Positions 48,804 through 57,456 of a DNA stretch of 64,000 nucleotides are shown here, in pieces. The notes under the pieces are model-generated. The model was not told where the DNA came from and did not search any database. It worked only from the letters and a program-made list of their open reading frames with translations. The stretch is from Desulfolutivibrio sulfoxidireducens (GTDB lineage: Bacteria > Desulfobacterota > Desulfovibrionia > Desulfovibrionales > Desulfovibrionaceae). The position numbers and the translations under genes are program-made. Each line of letters opens with the position of its first letter. Position 1 is the stretch's first letter. The stretch covers positions 3,756,001 through 3,820,000 of the forward strand of contig NZ_CP045508.1 in NCBI RefSeq assembly GCF_013376475.1. Direction: 5' to 3'.

Positions 48804-49985
48804 ATGAAACGCGCCGCATGGTGTCTGACCGCCTTGTTCCTTGTCTTGTCGCTTGCGCCCGTTTCGGTTCGGGCCGAGGACAAGCCCTTCATTTTCGGGT
48901 TGTTGCTGGTTGGCCCCTACAACGACAAGGGGTACAGCCAGGCCCAGTACGAGGGCGGCAAGTATGTGGAGGAGAAGCTTCCCGGCGCGGACATGATCTA
49001 TCTGGACAAGGTCAATCCGGCCGACCGGCCCGGGGTGACCATCCCCCAGTTGGTGGACGATCTGGCGGCCAAGGGCGCCAGGCTGATCATCGCCGGCTCC
49101 GACGACATGAAGGACGGCATCCGCGAGGCGGCCGCCGCCCATCCCGAACTCATGTTCGTGCACGCATCCGGGGACGACGTGCTCACGGGCAAGGCCCCGA
49201 AGAACCTGGGCAACGTGTTCGGCCGCATGGAATACGGCAAGATGATGGCCGGATTCGCCGCGGCCATGACCACCAAGACCGGAAAAATCGCCTACCTGGG
49301 ACCGCTGATCAACGACGAGACCCGGCGTCTGGCGGCCTCGGTGTACCTGGGCGCGCGCTACGCCTGGGAGAAGGTCCTGGGCCGGCCGGCCAAGGATCTT
49401 TCCTTCAAGGTCAGCTGGATCGGATTCTGGTTCAACATCCCCGGCGTGACCTCGGACCCCAACCAGGTGGCCGGGGCCTTTTTCGACGGCGGCTACGACG
49501 TGGTGGTCTCGGGCATCGACACCCCCGAGGCGCTTATCGTGGCCAAGCAGAAGCGCGGGGCCGGGGCCGACGCCTACGCCGTCTCCTATGATTACCGGCT
49601 TGCCTGCCAGGGATACGACGACGTGTGCCTGGGCGTGCCGTACTTCAACTGGGGACCGACCTTCCTGAAGCTGGTGGGACAGGCCAAGAACGGGACCTAC
49701 ACGCCCGTTTTCGAATGGCTGTCCCCGGATTTCGCGGACATCAACAATCCGGACACGTCCATCGTGGGCTATGCCGAGGGGCCGGCCCTGTCCGGGAAGG
49801 CCCGGGCGGAGCTTGGAAAGTTCGTGGCCGACCTGGGTTCGGGCAAGGTGAACCTGTTTACCGGGCCGCTCAACTACCAGGACGGCTCGGTGTTCCTTAC
49901 GGACGGCGAAAAGGCCACGGACAAGCAGATCTGGTACCTGGGGCGGCTTCTGGAAGGCATGGACGGTCAAAGCGTAGCCAAATAG
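48804..49985 (+). CDS. BMP-family ABC substrate-binding protein
   Basis: A 393-residue periplasmic binding protein of the BMP/Med family with a Sec signal peptide (about 24 residues, cleavage near VRAED) and no lipobox. FGLLLVGPYNDKGYSQAQYE opens the first lobe. AAGGAG six bases before ATG 48804 fixes the start. It is first in a four-gene importer operon followed by ATPase and two permeases. The family commonly binds purine nucleosides or related compounds, so nucleoside or base uptake is the best guess. A close paralogue stands alone at 19558-20736. Confidence 0.92.
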   Translation: MKRAAWCLTALFLVLSLAPVSVRAEDKPFIFGLLLVGPYNDKGYSQAQYEGGKYVEEKLPGADMIYLDKVNPADRPGVTIPQLVDDLAAKGARLIIAGSDDMKDGIREAAAAHPELMFVHASGDDVLTGKAPKNLGNVFGRMEYGKMMAGFAAAMTTKTGKIAYLGPLINDETRRLAASVYLGARYAWEKVLGRPAKDLSFKVSWIGFWFNIPGVTSDPNQVAGAFFDGGYDVVVSGIDTPEALIVAKQKRGAGADAYAVSYDYRLACQGYDDVCLGVPYFNWGPTFLKLVGQAKNGTYTPVFEWLSPDFADINNPDTSIVGYAEGPALSGKARAELGKFVADLGSGKVNLFTGPLNYQDGSVFLTDGEKATDKQIWYLGRLLEGMDGQSVAK

Positions 49986-50015
49986 GGCCCACAGGGGCCT
50001 TGCGGGAACGACGCC

Positions 50016-51527
50016 GTGGACGTTTTTTTCTCGGACATCACCAAACGCTACGGCCGAATCCTGGCCAACGACGGCGTCACCGTGGCCCTTATGCCGGGCC
50101 GCATCCATGGACTTTTGGGTGAAAACGGGGCCGGCAAGAGCACGCTCATGCGCGTTCTTGCCGGCCATGTGGCGTGTGACAGAGGGTTTCTCGAGATCGA
50201 CGGGACGCGGCACGAACGGTTGACCCCGGCGACGGCCATGGCCCTGGGCATCGGCATGCTCAGCCAGGACCCCCTGGATTTTCCGCCGCTTTCCGTATGG
50301 GAAAACTTCACCCTTGGCGGACCGCCGCGTTCCCGCACGGCGGCCAGGGCCAGGCTCCTTGAGCTTTCGCGGAACCTTGGATTCTTTTTTCGGCCCGACG
50401 ATCCGGTTTCCCGGCTCACCGTGGCCGAGCGCCAGCAACTGGAACTGGCGCGGCTTATCGACAACGACGCGCGGCTTTTGATCCTCGACGAGCCCACCAC
50501 GGGCATCTCACCGGCCCAGAAGGACATCCTGTTCCGCATCCTGCGCGATTTCGCTGCCAGCGCGGGCCGCATCGTGATCCTGGTGACGCATAAGCTGGCC
50601 GAGGCCGAGGAGTTGTGCGACGAGGTCCTTATCATGCGCCGGGGACGTCTGGCGGGCCGTTTCGAGCCGCCCTACGACGCCGGGACGCTCCTGGAGACCA
50701 TGTTCGGCCCCGAGGCGGCCCAGGCCGCGGCGGAGCCGGAGATCGCCGGGGAGGCGGCCGCCGTGTCGGTCAAGGCCCCCGAGGTCGTGACACCGCCGGA
50801 TGCCGCGCCCCTGGCCGAGCTGTCCGAGGCGGCCTTTTCCGATGAAAAATCGGCCCTGCCGCCCTGTACCCTGACGTTGTATCCCGGAGAGGTCATCGGC
50901 GTGGCCGGGGTGGCCGGCGGCGGCCAGGAGCTTTTCCTGCGCGGGCTGGCCGGGCTGGCCCGGGTGCGCCAGGGGAGCTTCCGCCTTGTCGGCGCACAGA
51001 TGCGCGGCCGGGGCCTGGCCGCCTTTTTGCGGGCCGGGGTCCATTTCCTGCCCGCCTCGCGCCTGGAGGAGGGCCTTTTCCCGGGTCTGTCCCTGGCCGA
51101 CCACGCCCGGCTCGGTTTTCCCTCCGAACACGGCGACATTCCGGGCCTTTTCTCCCGACGCTTCGTGGACCGCTTCCACGTGCCCAACCAGCCCGCCGCG
51201 CCGGCCGCGTCCCTGTCCGGGGGCAACCAGCAGCGGCTTTTGCTGTCGCTTATCCCGGACGCCACCAGGCTTCTCGTGGCCGAAAGCCCCACCAGGGGGC
51301 TGGACGTGGCCTCCACCGCCCAGGTCTGGGAGCATTTCCGGTCCCTGGCCGCCTCGGGCACGGCCGTGGTCTTCTCCTGCGAGGACCTGGATGAGATTCT
51401 GGCCCGGGCCGGGCGCATCCTGGTGTTCTTCAACCGGCGTCTGGCCGCCGATCTCCCCGCCGTCGGCCAGACCGTGCGAAGCCTCGGCCGCCACATGACC
51501 GGCCGGCCCGCCCAGGCCGTGGCCTGA
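50016..51527 (+). CDS. ABC importer ATPase, two fused NBDs
   Basis: A 503-residue protein with tandem nucleotide-binding domains, the form used by sugar/nucleoside (RbsA/YufO-type) importers. The first NBD has Walker A GENGAGKST, signature region LTVAERQQLELA and Walker B LLILDEPTTGI. The second (from about residue 280) has a degenerate Walker A, GVAGGGQELFL, and signature LSGGNQQRLLL, which is usual for this class. It starts at GTG 50016, 30 bases after the binding protein, with only a weak GGGAA ribosome site. It would energise the two permeases downstream. Confidence 0.93.
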   Translation: MDVFFSDITKRYGRILANDGVTVALMPGRIHGLLGENGAGKSTLMRVLAGHVACDRGFLEIDGTRHERLTPATAMALGIGMLSQDPLDFPPLSVWENFTLGGPPRSRTAARARLLELSRNLGFFFRPDDPVSRLTVAERQQLELARLIDNDARLLILDEPTTGISPAQKDILFRILRDFAASAGRIVILVTHKLAEAEELCDEVLIMRRGRLAGRFEPPYDAGTLLETMFGPEAAQAAAEPEIAGEAAAVSVKAPEVVTPPDAAPLAELSEAAFSDEKSALPPCTLTLYPGEVIGVAGVAGGGQELFLRGLAGLARVRQGSFRLVGAQMRGRGLAAFLRAGVHFLPASRLEEGLFPGLSLADHARLGFPSEHGDIPGLFSRRFVDRFHVPNQPAAPAASLSGGNQQRLLLSLIPDATRLLVAESPTRGLDVASTAQVWEHFRSLAASGTAVVFSCEDLDEILARAGRILVFFNRRLAADLPAVGQTVRSLGRHMTGRPAQAVA

Positions 51528-51534
51528 TCCCGAC

Positions 51535-52578
51535 ATGCGAAAATCCCCCCTGGCCCTCGCAAACCCCCTTCTCGCCCTTTGCATCGCCCTGGCCGCGACC
51601 CTGGCCGTGCTCTTTCTGGCCAAGGCCCCGCCCCTGACCACCCTGGCCGTGCTCTTCGGCGGCGGCCTGGATTCGCCGGGGGCCTGGCTGAAGACCCTGT
51701 CCGCGTTCATTCCGCTTTTTCTGTGCGCGACGGCCCTTCTGGCCACCTATGCCGCCGGGCTGTGGAACATCGGCGTGGAGGGACAGATCACCATGGGCGC
51801 GGTCTTTGCGGCGGGCGTGCTGCGTCTGCCCGACCCGGCCTCCTGCCCCCCGGCCCTGGCCCTGGCCCTGGCCCTTGGCGCGGCCTTTTGCGGCGGGGCC
51901 CTGTGGGCGCTTCTGGCCGGGGCACTGCGAGTCTTTGGCCGGGTGCACGAGCTTTTTTCCGGGCTCGGGCTCAACTTCGCGGCCACCGGGGTCGGGCTGT
52001 GGCTGATTTTAGGGCCCTGGAAACGGGCCGGCATGGCGTCATTAAGCGGCACGGAACCGCTTCCCGGGGCCTTCCGCCTGCCCGGGTTCGCCGGCAAGCC
52101 GGCCAGCATGTTCGGGGTGGTCCTGGCCGTGATCGCCTTCGTCCTGGTGGTCTGGCTTTTGCGGCGCACCACCTGGGGCCTCAAGCTCGCCGCCGTGCGC
52201 CAGAACCTCAAGGCCGCGCGCCTGATCGGCCTGTCCCCCAGGCGGCGCATGCTCGAGGCCATGGCCCTGTGCGGGGGACTGGCGGGTCTGGCCGGGGGGC
52301 TTCTGGTCACCGGGCTCTACCACCGCCTGATTCCCTCCATCTCCGGAAATTTCGGGTACACCGCCATTTTGGCCGTGCTCATGGTCTCGCTCGTCCCGTG
52401 GGCCGTGCCCCTGTCCTGTTTTTTCTTCGCCGTGCTCCTGGCCGGGGCGGTACAACTGCCCATGGCCCTGGAACTGGATTCGTCCCTAAGCGGGGTCATC
52501 CAGGGCGTTTTAGTCCTGGCCTTTCTGGCCGCCGGGCGGCTGAGCCTCGGCTCGAAATTCACGGGGAACCAATCATGA
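51535..52578 (+). CDS. ABC importer permease 1 (BPD_transp_2 type)
   Basis: A 347-residue inner-membrane protein with eight or more hydrophobic segments. The YAAGLWNIGVEGQITMGAVFAAG segment near residue 77 is the conserved loop of branched-chain amino acid/ribose/nucleoside-type permeases. It begins seven bases after the ATPase gene and its stop overlaps the start of permease 2 (ATGA). The two permeases together form the channel of the BMP-dependent importer. Confidence 0.9.
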   Translation: MRKSPLALANPLLALCIALAATLAVLFLAKAPPLTTLAVLFGGGLDSPGAWLKTLSAFIPLFLCATALLATYAAGLWNIGVEGQITMGAVFAAGVLRLPDPASCPPALALALALGAAFCGGALWALLAGALRVFGRVHELFSGLGLNFAATGVGLWLILGPWKRAGMASLSGTEPLPGAFRLPGFAGKPASMFGVVLAVIAFVLVVWLLRRTTWGLKLAAVRQNLKAARLIGLSPRRRMLEAMALCGGLAGLAGGLLVTGLYHRLIPSISGNFGYTAILAVLMVSLVPWAVPLSCFFFAVLLAGAVQLPMALELDSSLSGVIQGVLVLAFLAAGRLSLGSKFTGNQS

Positions 52579-53558
52579 CCGAGCCCCTGGCCGCCAATCT
52601 GGCCGCCGTGCTCTTCGCCGGCGCCCCCCTGGCCCTGGCCGCCCTGGGCGAGACCCTGTCCGAGCGGGCCGGGGTCATCAACCTGTCCGTGGACGGGACC
52701 ATCCTGTTTGCGGCCATGACCGCCTTCGCCGCGGCCCGGATCACCGGAGACCCCTGGATCGGCGTGGCCGCCGGGGCCCTGGCCGGGGCCTTCGTGGCCG
52801 CCGTGCTGGCCGTGGCGGGGCTTTGGCTTCGGGCCCCGATTCTGGCCGTGGGCTTCATCCTGACCCTTCTGTGTCGCGACCTGGCCTACTTTCTGGGCCA
52901 TCCCTACGCCCGCCAGCCCGGGCCGGACCTGGGGGTGTGGACCATCCCCGGCCTGCGCGACATTCCGTTTCTGGGCACGGTCATCGGCCGGCAAAGCCCG
53001 GTGGTGTACGGAAGCCTCGTCGCCGTGGCGGCGGTCACGTTTTTTTTGTACCGCACCCGGGCCGGACTGGCGCTTCGGGCGGCCGGGGAGTCGCCGCGCG
53101 CGGCCTTCGCCCGGGGCATCCCGGTGGAACGGCTAAGGACCCTCTACTGTCTCATCGGCGGGGCCTTCTCGGGCCTTGCCGGCGCGGCCTATTCCCTGGG
53201 CGTCAAGCCCGGCTGGGGGCATCCCCAGGGGGCCGAGGGCGCGGGCTGGATCGCCCTGGCCATCGTCATCTTCGGCGGCTGGCGGCCGTCGCGGGTGGTG
53301 CTCGGGGCCTATTTCTTCGCCCTCATCCAGGTCGTGGGCATCCATCTCCAGGACGCCCTGCCCGGGGTGCCCGGCACCATATTCCAGATCGCCCCCTTCC
53401 CGGTCATGATCGCGACCCTTTTGGGCATCAACATCCGCCGCTCGGGCCGCTTCCGGGACGCGGTGGCCGGCCTGCCCCTGCTTGGCCGGCTGGCCGGGAA
53501 ACCGCCGGCCGGCGCACCCGGGGCCCTGGCCGGGGTCCTGGACCAGGATGCGGCGTAA
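52575..53558 (+). CDS. ABC importer permease 2 (BPD_transp_2 type)
   Basis: A 327-residue membrane protein coupled by a four-base overlap to permease 1. It contains LSERAGVINLSVDGTILFAAM (the family loop) near residue 27 and GLAGAAYSLGVKPGWGHPQGAEGAGWIALAIVIFGGW, a stretch typical of YufQ/TsgC-like nucleoside permeases, which strengthens the nucleoside suggestion. The last about 40 residues are Ala/Gly/Pro-rich. A hairpin spans its stop codon. Confidence 0.9.
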   Translation: MTEPLAANLAAVLFAGAPLALAALGETLSERAGVINLSVDGTILFAAMTAFAAARITGDPWIGVAAGALAGAFVAAVLAVAGLWLRAPILAVGFILTLLCRDLAYFLGHPYARQPGPDLGVWTIPGLRDIPFLGTVIGRQSPVVYGSLVAVAAVTFFLYRTRAGLALRAAGESPRAAFARGIPVERLRTLYCLIGGAFSGLAGAAYSLGVKPGWGHPQGAEGAGWIALAIVIFGGWRPSRVVLGAYFFALIQVVGIHLQDALPGVPGTIFQIAPFPVMIATLLGINIRRSGRFRDAVAGLPLLGRLAGKPPAGAPGALAGVLDQDAA

Positions 53559-53580
53559 GTTTACGCTGTGCGCCGCATCC
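53546..53580 (+). terminator. Hairpin spanning the permease 2 stop codon
   Basis: GGATGCGGCG (53546-53555) pairs perfectly with CGCCGCATCC (53571-53580). The 15-base loop contains a competing small palindrome GCGTAAGTTTACGC formed with the stem base. There is no T run, so this may stabilise or attenuate rather than end the transcript fully. Confidence 0.5.
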
Positions 53581-53657
53581 CCCGCCGCGAGCCACGCCCG
53601 GACGGTTCATCCCGCCCCGGCCGCCTGGACGGCGGCAACGCGGCAGTGACAGGAACC

Positions 53658-55124
53658 ATGGACACCAAAAAAGAGAACCCGTCCCCCCCGGCCAAAAGCG
53701 CCACCCCCTATTCCCACGGCATCCTCGGCAAGTTTCTGCACCTGGCCGGGGCGCAGTGGATCCGCGACGGGCTGCACACGGTCTTTCTGATCTACCTGGC
53801 CCGGCAAAGCACCAGCGACTACGGCGAATTCATGGTGGCCTTCGGGCTGGCCTCCATCGTCCTGTTTCTGGGGGAATTCGGCCTCAACCAGCCCCTGGTG
53901 GCCTCGCTCAGCAAAAAATTCACCCACAAGGGCGACATCCTGGCCCAGTACACCCTGCTCAAGGGCGGGATCATGACCGCCGGCTGGCTCGGGGTCCTGG
54001 TCTTCGTCCTGTGGCAGGACTACACGGCCGGCCTGACCAACCTGGTCCTGGTCATCTCCGCCGGGGTGGGGCTTGAGGCCCTGGCCAGCTCCTTTTTCGT
54101 GGCCATCCGGGTGGAGGGCCGCCAGGACCTGGAGGCCCGCATCCGGGCCCTGGCCGCCATTTTGGGATACGGCTGGGGGCTTGCGCTCCTGGTGGCCGGG
54201 GCCGCGCCCCACTGGATCGCGCTTTTCAAGCTCATCGAAAACAGCGTCAATCTGGTCGGCGGGGTGCTTTTGGCCCTGGCCAAGACCGATTTCACGGGAC
54301 TCACCCTCAAGCGCAAGTCCCTGGCCCGCACCTGGGCCACGGCCAAGGGCGGGGCGGTGTTCGTGCTCATGGCCCTGGCGGCCATCCTGTACAACAAGGC
54401 CAACGTCTATTTCCTCCAGGGCCAGGCCGGCCCGGTCAAGGTGGCCCAGTACAGCGCCACCTGGGAACTCGTGGACGGCATGTCCATCCTGGTGTCCAAC
54501 CTGCTCCTTCGCAGCGTGCTCTATCCTCTGTTCGTCAGGCTGTGGAAAAACGACAAGGCCGAGTTCACCCGCCTGGCCGGGGATTGCCTGCGCTGGCTGA
54601 TCGGCATGTCCCTGCCGGTCATGTTCATCCTGTACGTCGAATCCGACCGCATCATCGGGACCATCTACGGCGGGGCCTACCAGGACGCCATGTGGATGCA
54701 GAAATACCTGGTGTTCACGGTGATCTGCGCCTTCGTGCACAATCTGGCCGCCTACCTGATGATGAGCCAGGGGAAAGAGCGCCTTTTGCTTTTCATCTAT
54801 GTGGCCGGACTGGCCCTGAACCTGGTCCTGTGCGCCGTGCTCATTCCCGCCGACCCCCTTCTGGGGGCCTGTCTGGCCATGGTCGTGACCAAGGCCGCCG
54901 TGGCCGCCGCCACCACCATCTACTGTCACGTCAAGATGGACATCGCCGGCCTGCGCGGGCTTTTGCCCATCGGCCTGGCCCTGGCGGCCGGAACGGGCCT
55001 GTATTTCCTGTCCTGGCCGCTTGGGGTGCGGGAAATTTCGGAATTCCTGGCCCTTGTGCCCTTCCTGATCCTGGTCAAGACATGGCGCGACGAGATCAGG
55101 GCCCGGCGGGCGGCGACATCCTGA
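53658..55124 (+). CDS. Wzx-type polysaccharide flippase
   Basis: A 488-residue inner-membrane protein with about 12-14 hydrophobic segments and few loops. Marks include the early AGAQWIRDGLHTVFLIYLARQSTSDYGEFMV segment (first helices of MATE/Wzx-type flippases) and ILYNKANVYFLQ in the middle. It would flip lipid-linked sugars across the inner membrane. AGGA precedes ATG 53658. It is 100 bases after the importer operon and about 140 bases before the GAK-like cluster, with a hairpin between, so it is probably its own unit; whether it relates to the carbamoyltransferase or glycosyltransferase genes cannot be told. Confidence 0.8.
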   Translation: MDTKKENPSPPAKSATPYSHGILGKFLHLAGAQWIRDGLHTVFLIYLARQSTSDYGEFMVAFGLASIVLFLGEFGLNQPLVASLSKKFTHKGDILAQYTLLKGGIMTAGWLGVLVFVLWQDYTAGLTNLVLVISAGVGLEALASSFFVAIRVEGRQDLEARIRALAAILGYGWGLALLVAGAAPHWIALFKLIENSVNLVGGVLLALAKTDFTGLTLKRKSLARTWATAKGGAVFVLMALAAILYNKANVYFLQGQAGPVKVAQYSATWELVDGMSILVSNLLLRSVLYPLFVRLWKNDKAEFTRLAGDCLRWLIGMSLPVMFILYVESDRIIGTIYGGAYQDAMWMQKYLVFTVICAFVHNLAAYLMMSQGKERLLLFIYVAGLALNLVLCAVLIPADPLLGACLAMVVTKAAVAAATTIYCHVKMDIAGLRGLLPIGLALAAGTGLYFLSWPLGVREISEFLALVPFLILVKTWRDEIRARRAATS

Positions 55125-55130
55125 CACGTT

Positions 55131-55153
55131 CCGGCCCCGTATTTGCGGGCCGG
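55131..55153 (+). terminator. Hairpin after the flippase gene
   Basis: CCGGCCC (55131-55137) pairs with GGGCCGG (55147-55153), 9-base loop, followed by a weakly T-rich ATTTGACTTTG. Probable terminator separating the flippase from the GAK-like cluster. Confidence 0.45.
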
Positions 55154-55161
55154 ATTTGACT

Positions 55162-55190
55162 TTGCCAAACGGTCGTAACATTCGTACTGT
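55162..55190 (+). promoter_or_regulatory. Candidate promoter of the GAK-like cluster
   Basis: TTGCCA (55162-55167) and TACTGT (55185-55190) are 17 bases apart. CGTAAC-type sequence occurs twice around the -10 (55173-55179 and 55189-55195). The -10 match is weak. Confidence 0.35.
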
Positions 55191-55261
55191 AACGTATCCA
55201 AAAATGGCCGCCCGGCGCCATCTTGGCAACACAACGATGGCCGCGGGCGGGAGGAACACGC

Positions 55262-55882
55262 ATGGCTCCGCCCCCCAAGCCCAAACTGGAAAAGACCCTG
55301 GACAGGGGCGATCTGGCCTCTTTCCTGCGCCATCTGGCCGACGAGGCCCAGTCCGGGGCCCTGTCGTTCCCGCAGGGGCAGGTCCCCCTGGCGGGCATGA
55401 AGGCCCTGAAGATCACCGTCAAGGACACGGGCCGGGCGCTTCGGGCCAAGGTACGGATCAAATTTCCAAAGCCCGGGGAGCCGGACGCGCGGCCCGACGG
55501 ACCGGACGGACCGGGCGGACCGGGCGGACCGCAGGGGCCGACCGCGCCGGATACGGCGGACGCGGGCACGGCCGGAGGGGAAACGGCTCCGGCCCGGCCC
55601 AGATACACCTCCCTCAAAAAACGCATGAAGCGGGATTTCAAGGATATCGGCGCGTCCCTGGCCGCCGGGTTCGATCCGAAACCGGCCGTGGTGGCCTCTT
55701 TTCTGGCCGATTCGAGGCTCATGACCACCTACCGGGGCAAGGGCGACGCGTCGTACCCGGACTACCTGGCCGCGCTTGCGGCCTTCGAAACGGCGGCCGC
55801 ATCCGGGGAGCCCGAGGCCATGGTCCAGGCCTACCGGGAACTGGCCGCGCGCAAAAAACAGTGCCACGCCCGGCATGCCTGA
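55262..55882 (+). CDS. XXXCH-domain protein of the GAK-like cluster
   Basis: A 206-residue protein starting at ATG 55262 (GGGAGG 7 bases upstream). The ending RKKQCHARHA fits the XXXCH family, named for a C-terminal Cys-His pair and known only from this kind of cluster. Residues 20-70 (LASFLRHLADEAQSGALSF...GRALRAKVRIKF) resemble the amphi-Trp domain of the downstream gene. A linker of Gly-X-Y triplets (about 82-100) is encoded by a 9-bp tandem repeat; then a basic helical half with KKRMKRDFKDIG follows. Function unknown; possibly a protein modified by the neighbouring kinases. Confidence 0.75.
   Translation: MAPPPKPKLEKTLDRGDLASFLRHLADEAQSGALSFPQGQVPLAGMKALKITVKDTGRALRAKVRIKFPKPGEPDARPDGPDGPGGPGGPQGPTAPDTADAGTAGGETAPARPRYTSLKKRMKRDFKDIGASLAAGFDPKPAVVASFLADSRLMTTYRGKGDASYPDYLAALAAFETAAASGEPEAMVQAYRELAARKKQCHARHA
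55496..55531 (+). repeat. 9-bp tandem repeat, four copies, in the XXXCH gene
   Basis: GACGGACCG occurs at 55496 and 55505 and GGCGGACCG at 55514 and 55523. In frame it encodes a collagen-like Gly-Pro-X linker and could vary in length between strains. Confidence 0.8.
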
Positions 55883-55906
55883 CATGGCGGGACACAAGGC
55901 GGAACC

Positions 55907-57073
55907 ATGGAAGCGGTGATAAAAATCGGCGGGCAGGCCCGGTGCCAGGAGATCGACCTGCGGGAGGTGCCCCGCGAGGCCACCGAGGAGGAACGGGCCG
56001 CCTTTTTCCGGGTCGTGTCCACGACGCTCACCCCGGAACAGATCACGCGGATCATCTCCCCCGAGCAGACCTATCCCCGCCAGGACTATGTCCTGGCCGT
56101 CCACTGGCATCCGGAACAGGTGACCATGGATCTCGTGGACAAGCGCCTCGACGCCCTGTACCCGCATCGCCAGGGCGAACTGGTCATCCCCACCCAGCAC
56201 AACGTGCTCCTGCGCCGGGGAGATTATTCCGGGGTCGAGGTGGATTGCTATTCCCGGGGATTCAACCGCAAGGTGCAGCTTCTGATGCACTTCAAGGACA
56301 TCGACATGGAGCGGGCCGAGGTGCTTTTGTGCATGCTCAAGCACACCTTCAAGTACCGCTCCTCCCAGCTTTTCGAATACCTGAACACCCTGGTGGAACC
56401 GGCCTTCGAAGACCGCCTTCAGGATGCGGCGGCCCAGACCAACACCGACGAGGACATCGTCGGGTTCGTGCGCATCCAGGCCCAGAAGCTCAAGGACCTG
56501 CTCCTGGAAAACGAGGAAACGGTTTCCGACGAGGCCATCAAAAACAAGCTGGTGCGCAACTTTTTCGACACCCTGCGGGAACGCTACCACGACCGCCTGA
56601 TCGACAAGGCCCAGGTCTTTCTCAAGGCGGTCAAGGAGATCGTGAAACGGCACTTCTCCCTGGACTATTTCTACCGGGCCTCGGAGGTCATCGAGGAGGC
56701 CCGCAGCCTGGGCGCGGGCATCGTCATCCCCCATCCGGAGCAGTTTTGGCCCATCCTTCTGGCCGACTACGACGTGGACGGCATCGAGGTCTGGAACCCC
56801 CAGTCCCAGCAGTACACGGAGTTTCTGATCAACGTGGTCAATCGCCGCAACCGCATGGGCTGGCACGGCAAGCGTCCCATCCTGATATTCATGGGCGACG
56901 ACTGCCACTTAAGCGAAAAGCTGAAAAAACCCTCGGAACAGGACCCGGACAAGGCCCGGCGCGAGGTGGGCCTGCAACCCGCCTGGGACGACTACGCCAT
57001 CCGCAAGAGCCTGATCATAAACGGCGTCAACCGCAAAAAGGTCATTGAGGAGTACCGCGCCAGACTGGCCTGA
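55907..57073 (+). CDS. PHP-domain-like phosphoesterase of the GAK-like cluster
   Basis: A 388-residue soluble protein. Metal-ligand-type residues appear in the order expected of PHP hydrolases: H66 and H68 (VHWHPE), H98, H128 (MHFKDID), H276 (IPHPEQFW), E294 in GIEVWNP and the late D332/H334 in MGDDCH. A long helical insert (about 135-260, rich in charged residues) separates the early and late motifs, more than in most PHP enzymes. It begins 24 bases after the XXXCH gene. PHP proteins hydrolyse phosphate esters or nucleotides; here it could reverse or oppose the kinases in the same operon. Confidence 0.68.
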   Translation: MEAVIKIGGQARCQEIDLREVPREATEEERAAFFRVVSTTLTPEQITRIISPEQTYPRQDYVLAVHWHPEQVTMDLVDKRLDALYPHRQGELVIPTQHNVLLRRGDYSGVEVDCYSRGFNRKVQLLMHFKDIDMERAEVLLCMLKHTFKYRSSQLFEYLNTLVEPAFEDRLQDAAAQTNTDEDIVGFVRIQAQKLKDLLLENEETVSDEAIKNKLVRNFFDTLRERYHDRLIDKAQVFLKAVKEIVKRHFSLDYFYRASEVIEEARSLGAGIVIPHPEQFWPILLADYDVDGIEVWNPQSQQYTEFLINVVNRRNRMGWHGKRPILIFMGDDCHLSEKLKKPSEQDPDKARREVGLQPAWDDYAIRKSLIINGVNRKKVIEEYRARLA

Positions 57074-57119
57074 AAGGCCCCTGGCCGGCGCGCCCGCCCA
57101 TGACCCGGAGAGGGAACCC

Positions 57120-57401
57120 ATGGCTCGAAAAGGCAAATTTTCCTACGAATCCCTGCAGGACTCGCAGATCCTTCTGACCTACCTCAAGGCCCTGGTGCGG
57201 GGCTTCGAATCCGGAACCATGCGCTTTTCGGTCAAGGATGAGGAAATCGTCCTGCACCCTTCGGGACTTATCCACTTTGGCGTGGAGGCCAAGGCCAAGC
57301 GGGGCCGGATGAAGCTGGCGCTGAAGTTCGCCTGGCGCGAGGGCGAGGACGAGCCCGGGGAAGGGACCGACGTCCTGACAGTGGAACCCGAGGCCCTGTG
57401 A
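57120..57401 (+). CDS. amphi-Trp domain protein
   Basis: A 93-residue protein from ATG 57120 with GGAG upstream. The sequence alternates hydrophobic and polar residues as in the amphi-Trp family: LLTYLKALVRGFESGTMRFS, then IHFGVEAKAKRGRMKLALKFAWREGE with the late Trp. Such small beta-rich proteins occur with HprK-related kinases and were named for the amphipathic strands and Trp. The role is unknown; a carrier or scaffold for a modified group is one possibility. Confidence 0.75.
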   Translation: MARKGKFSYESLQDSQILLTYLKALVRGFESGTMRFSVKDEEIVLHPSGLIHFGVEAKAKRGRMKLALKFAWREGEDEPGEGTDVLTVEPEAL

Positions 57402-57456
57402 TTACGGCCCTCTCCCGCGCGCACCCGAACAGCCAGGCTTTCACGCGAGAACCACG

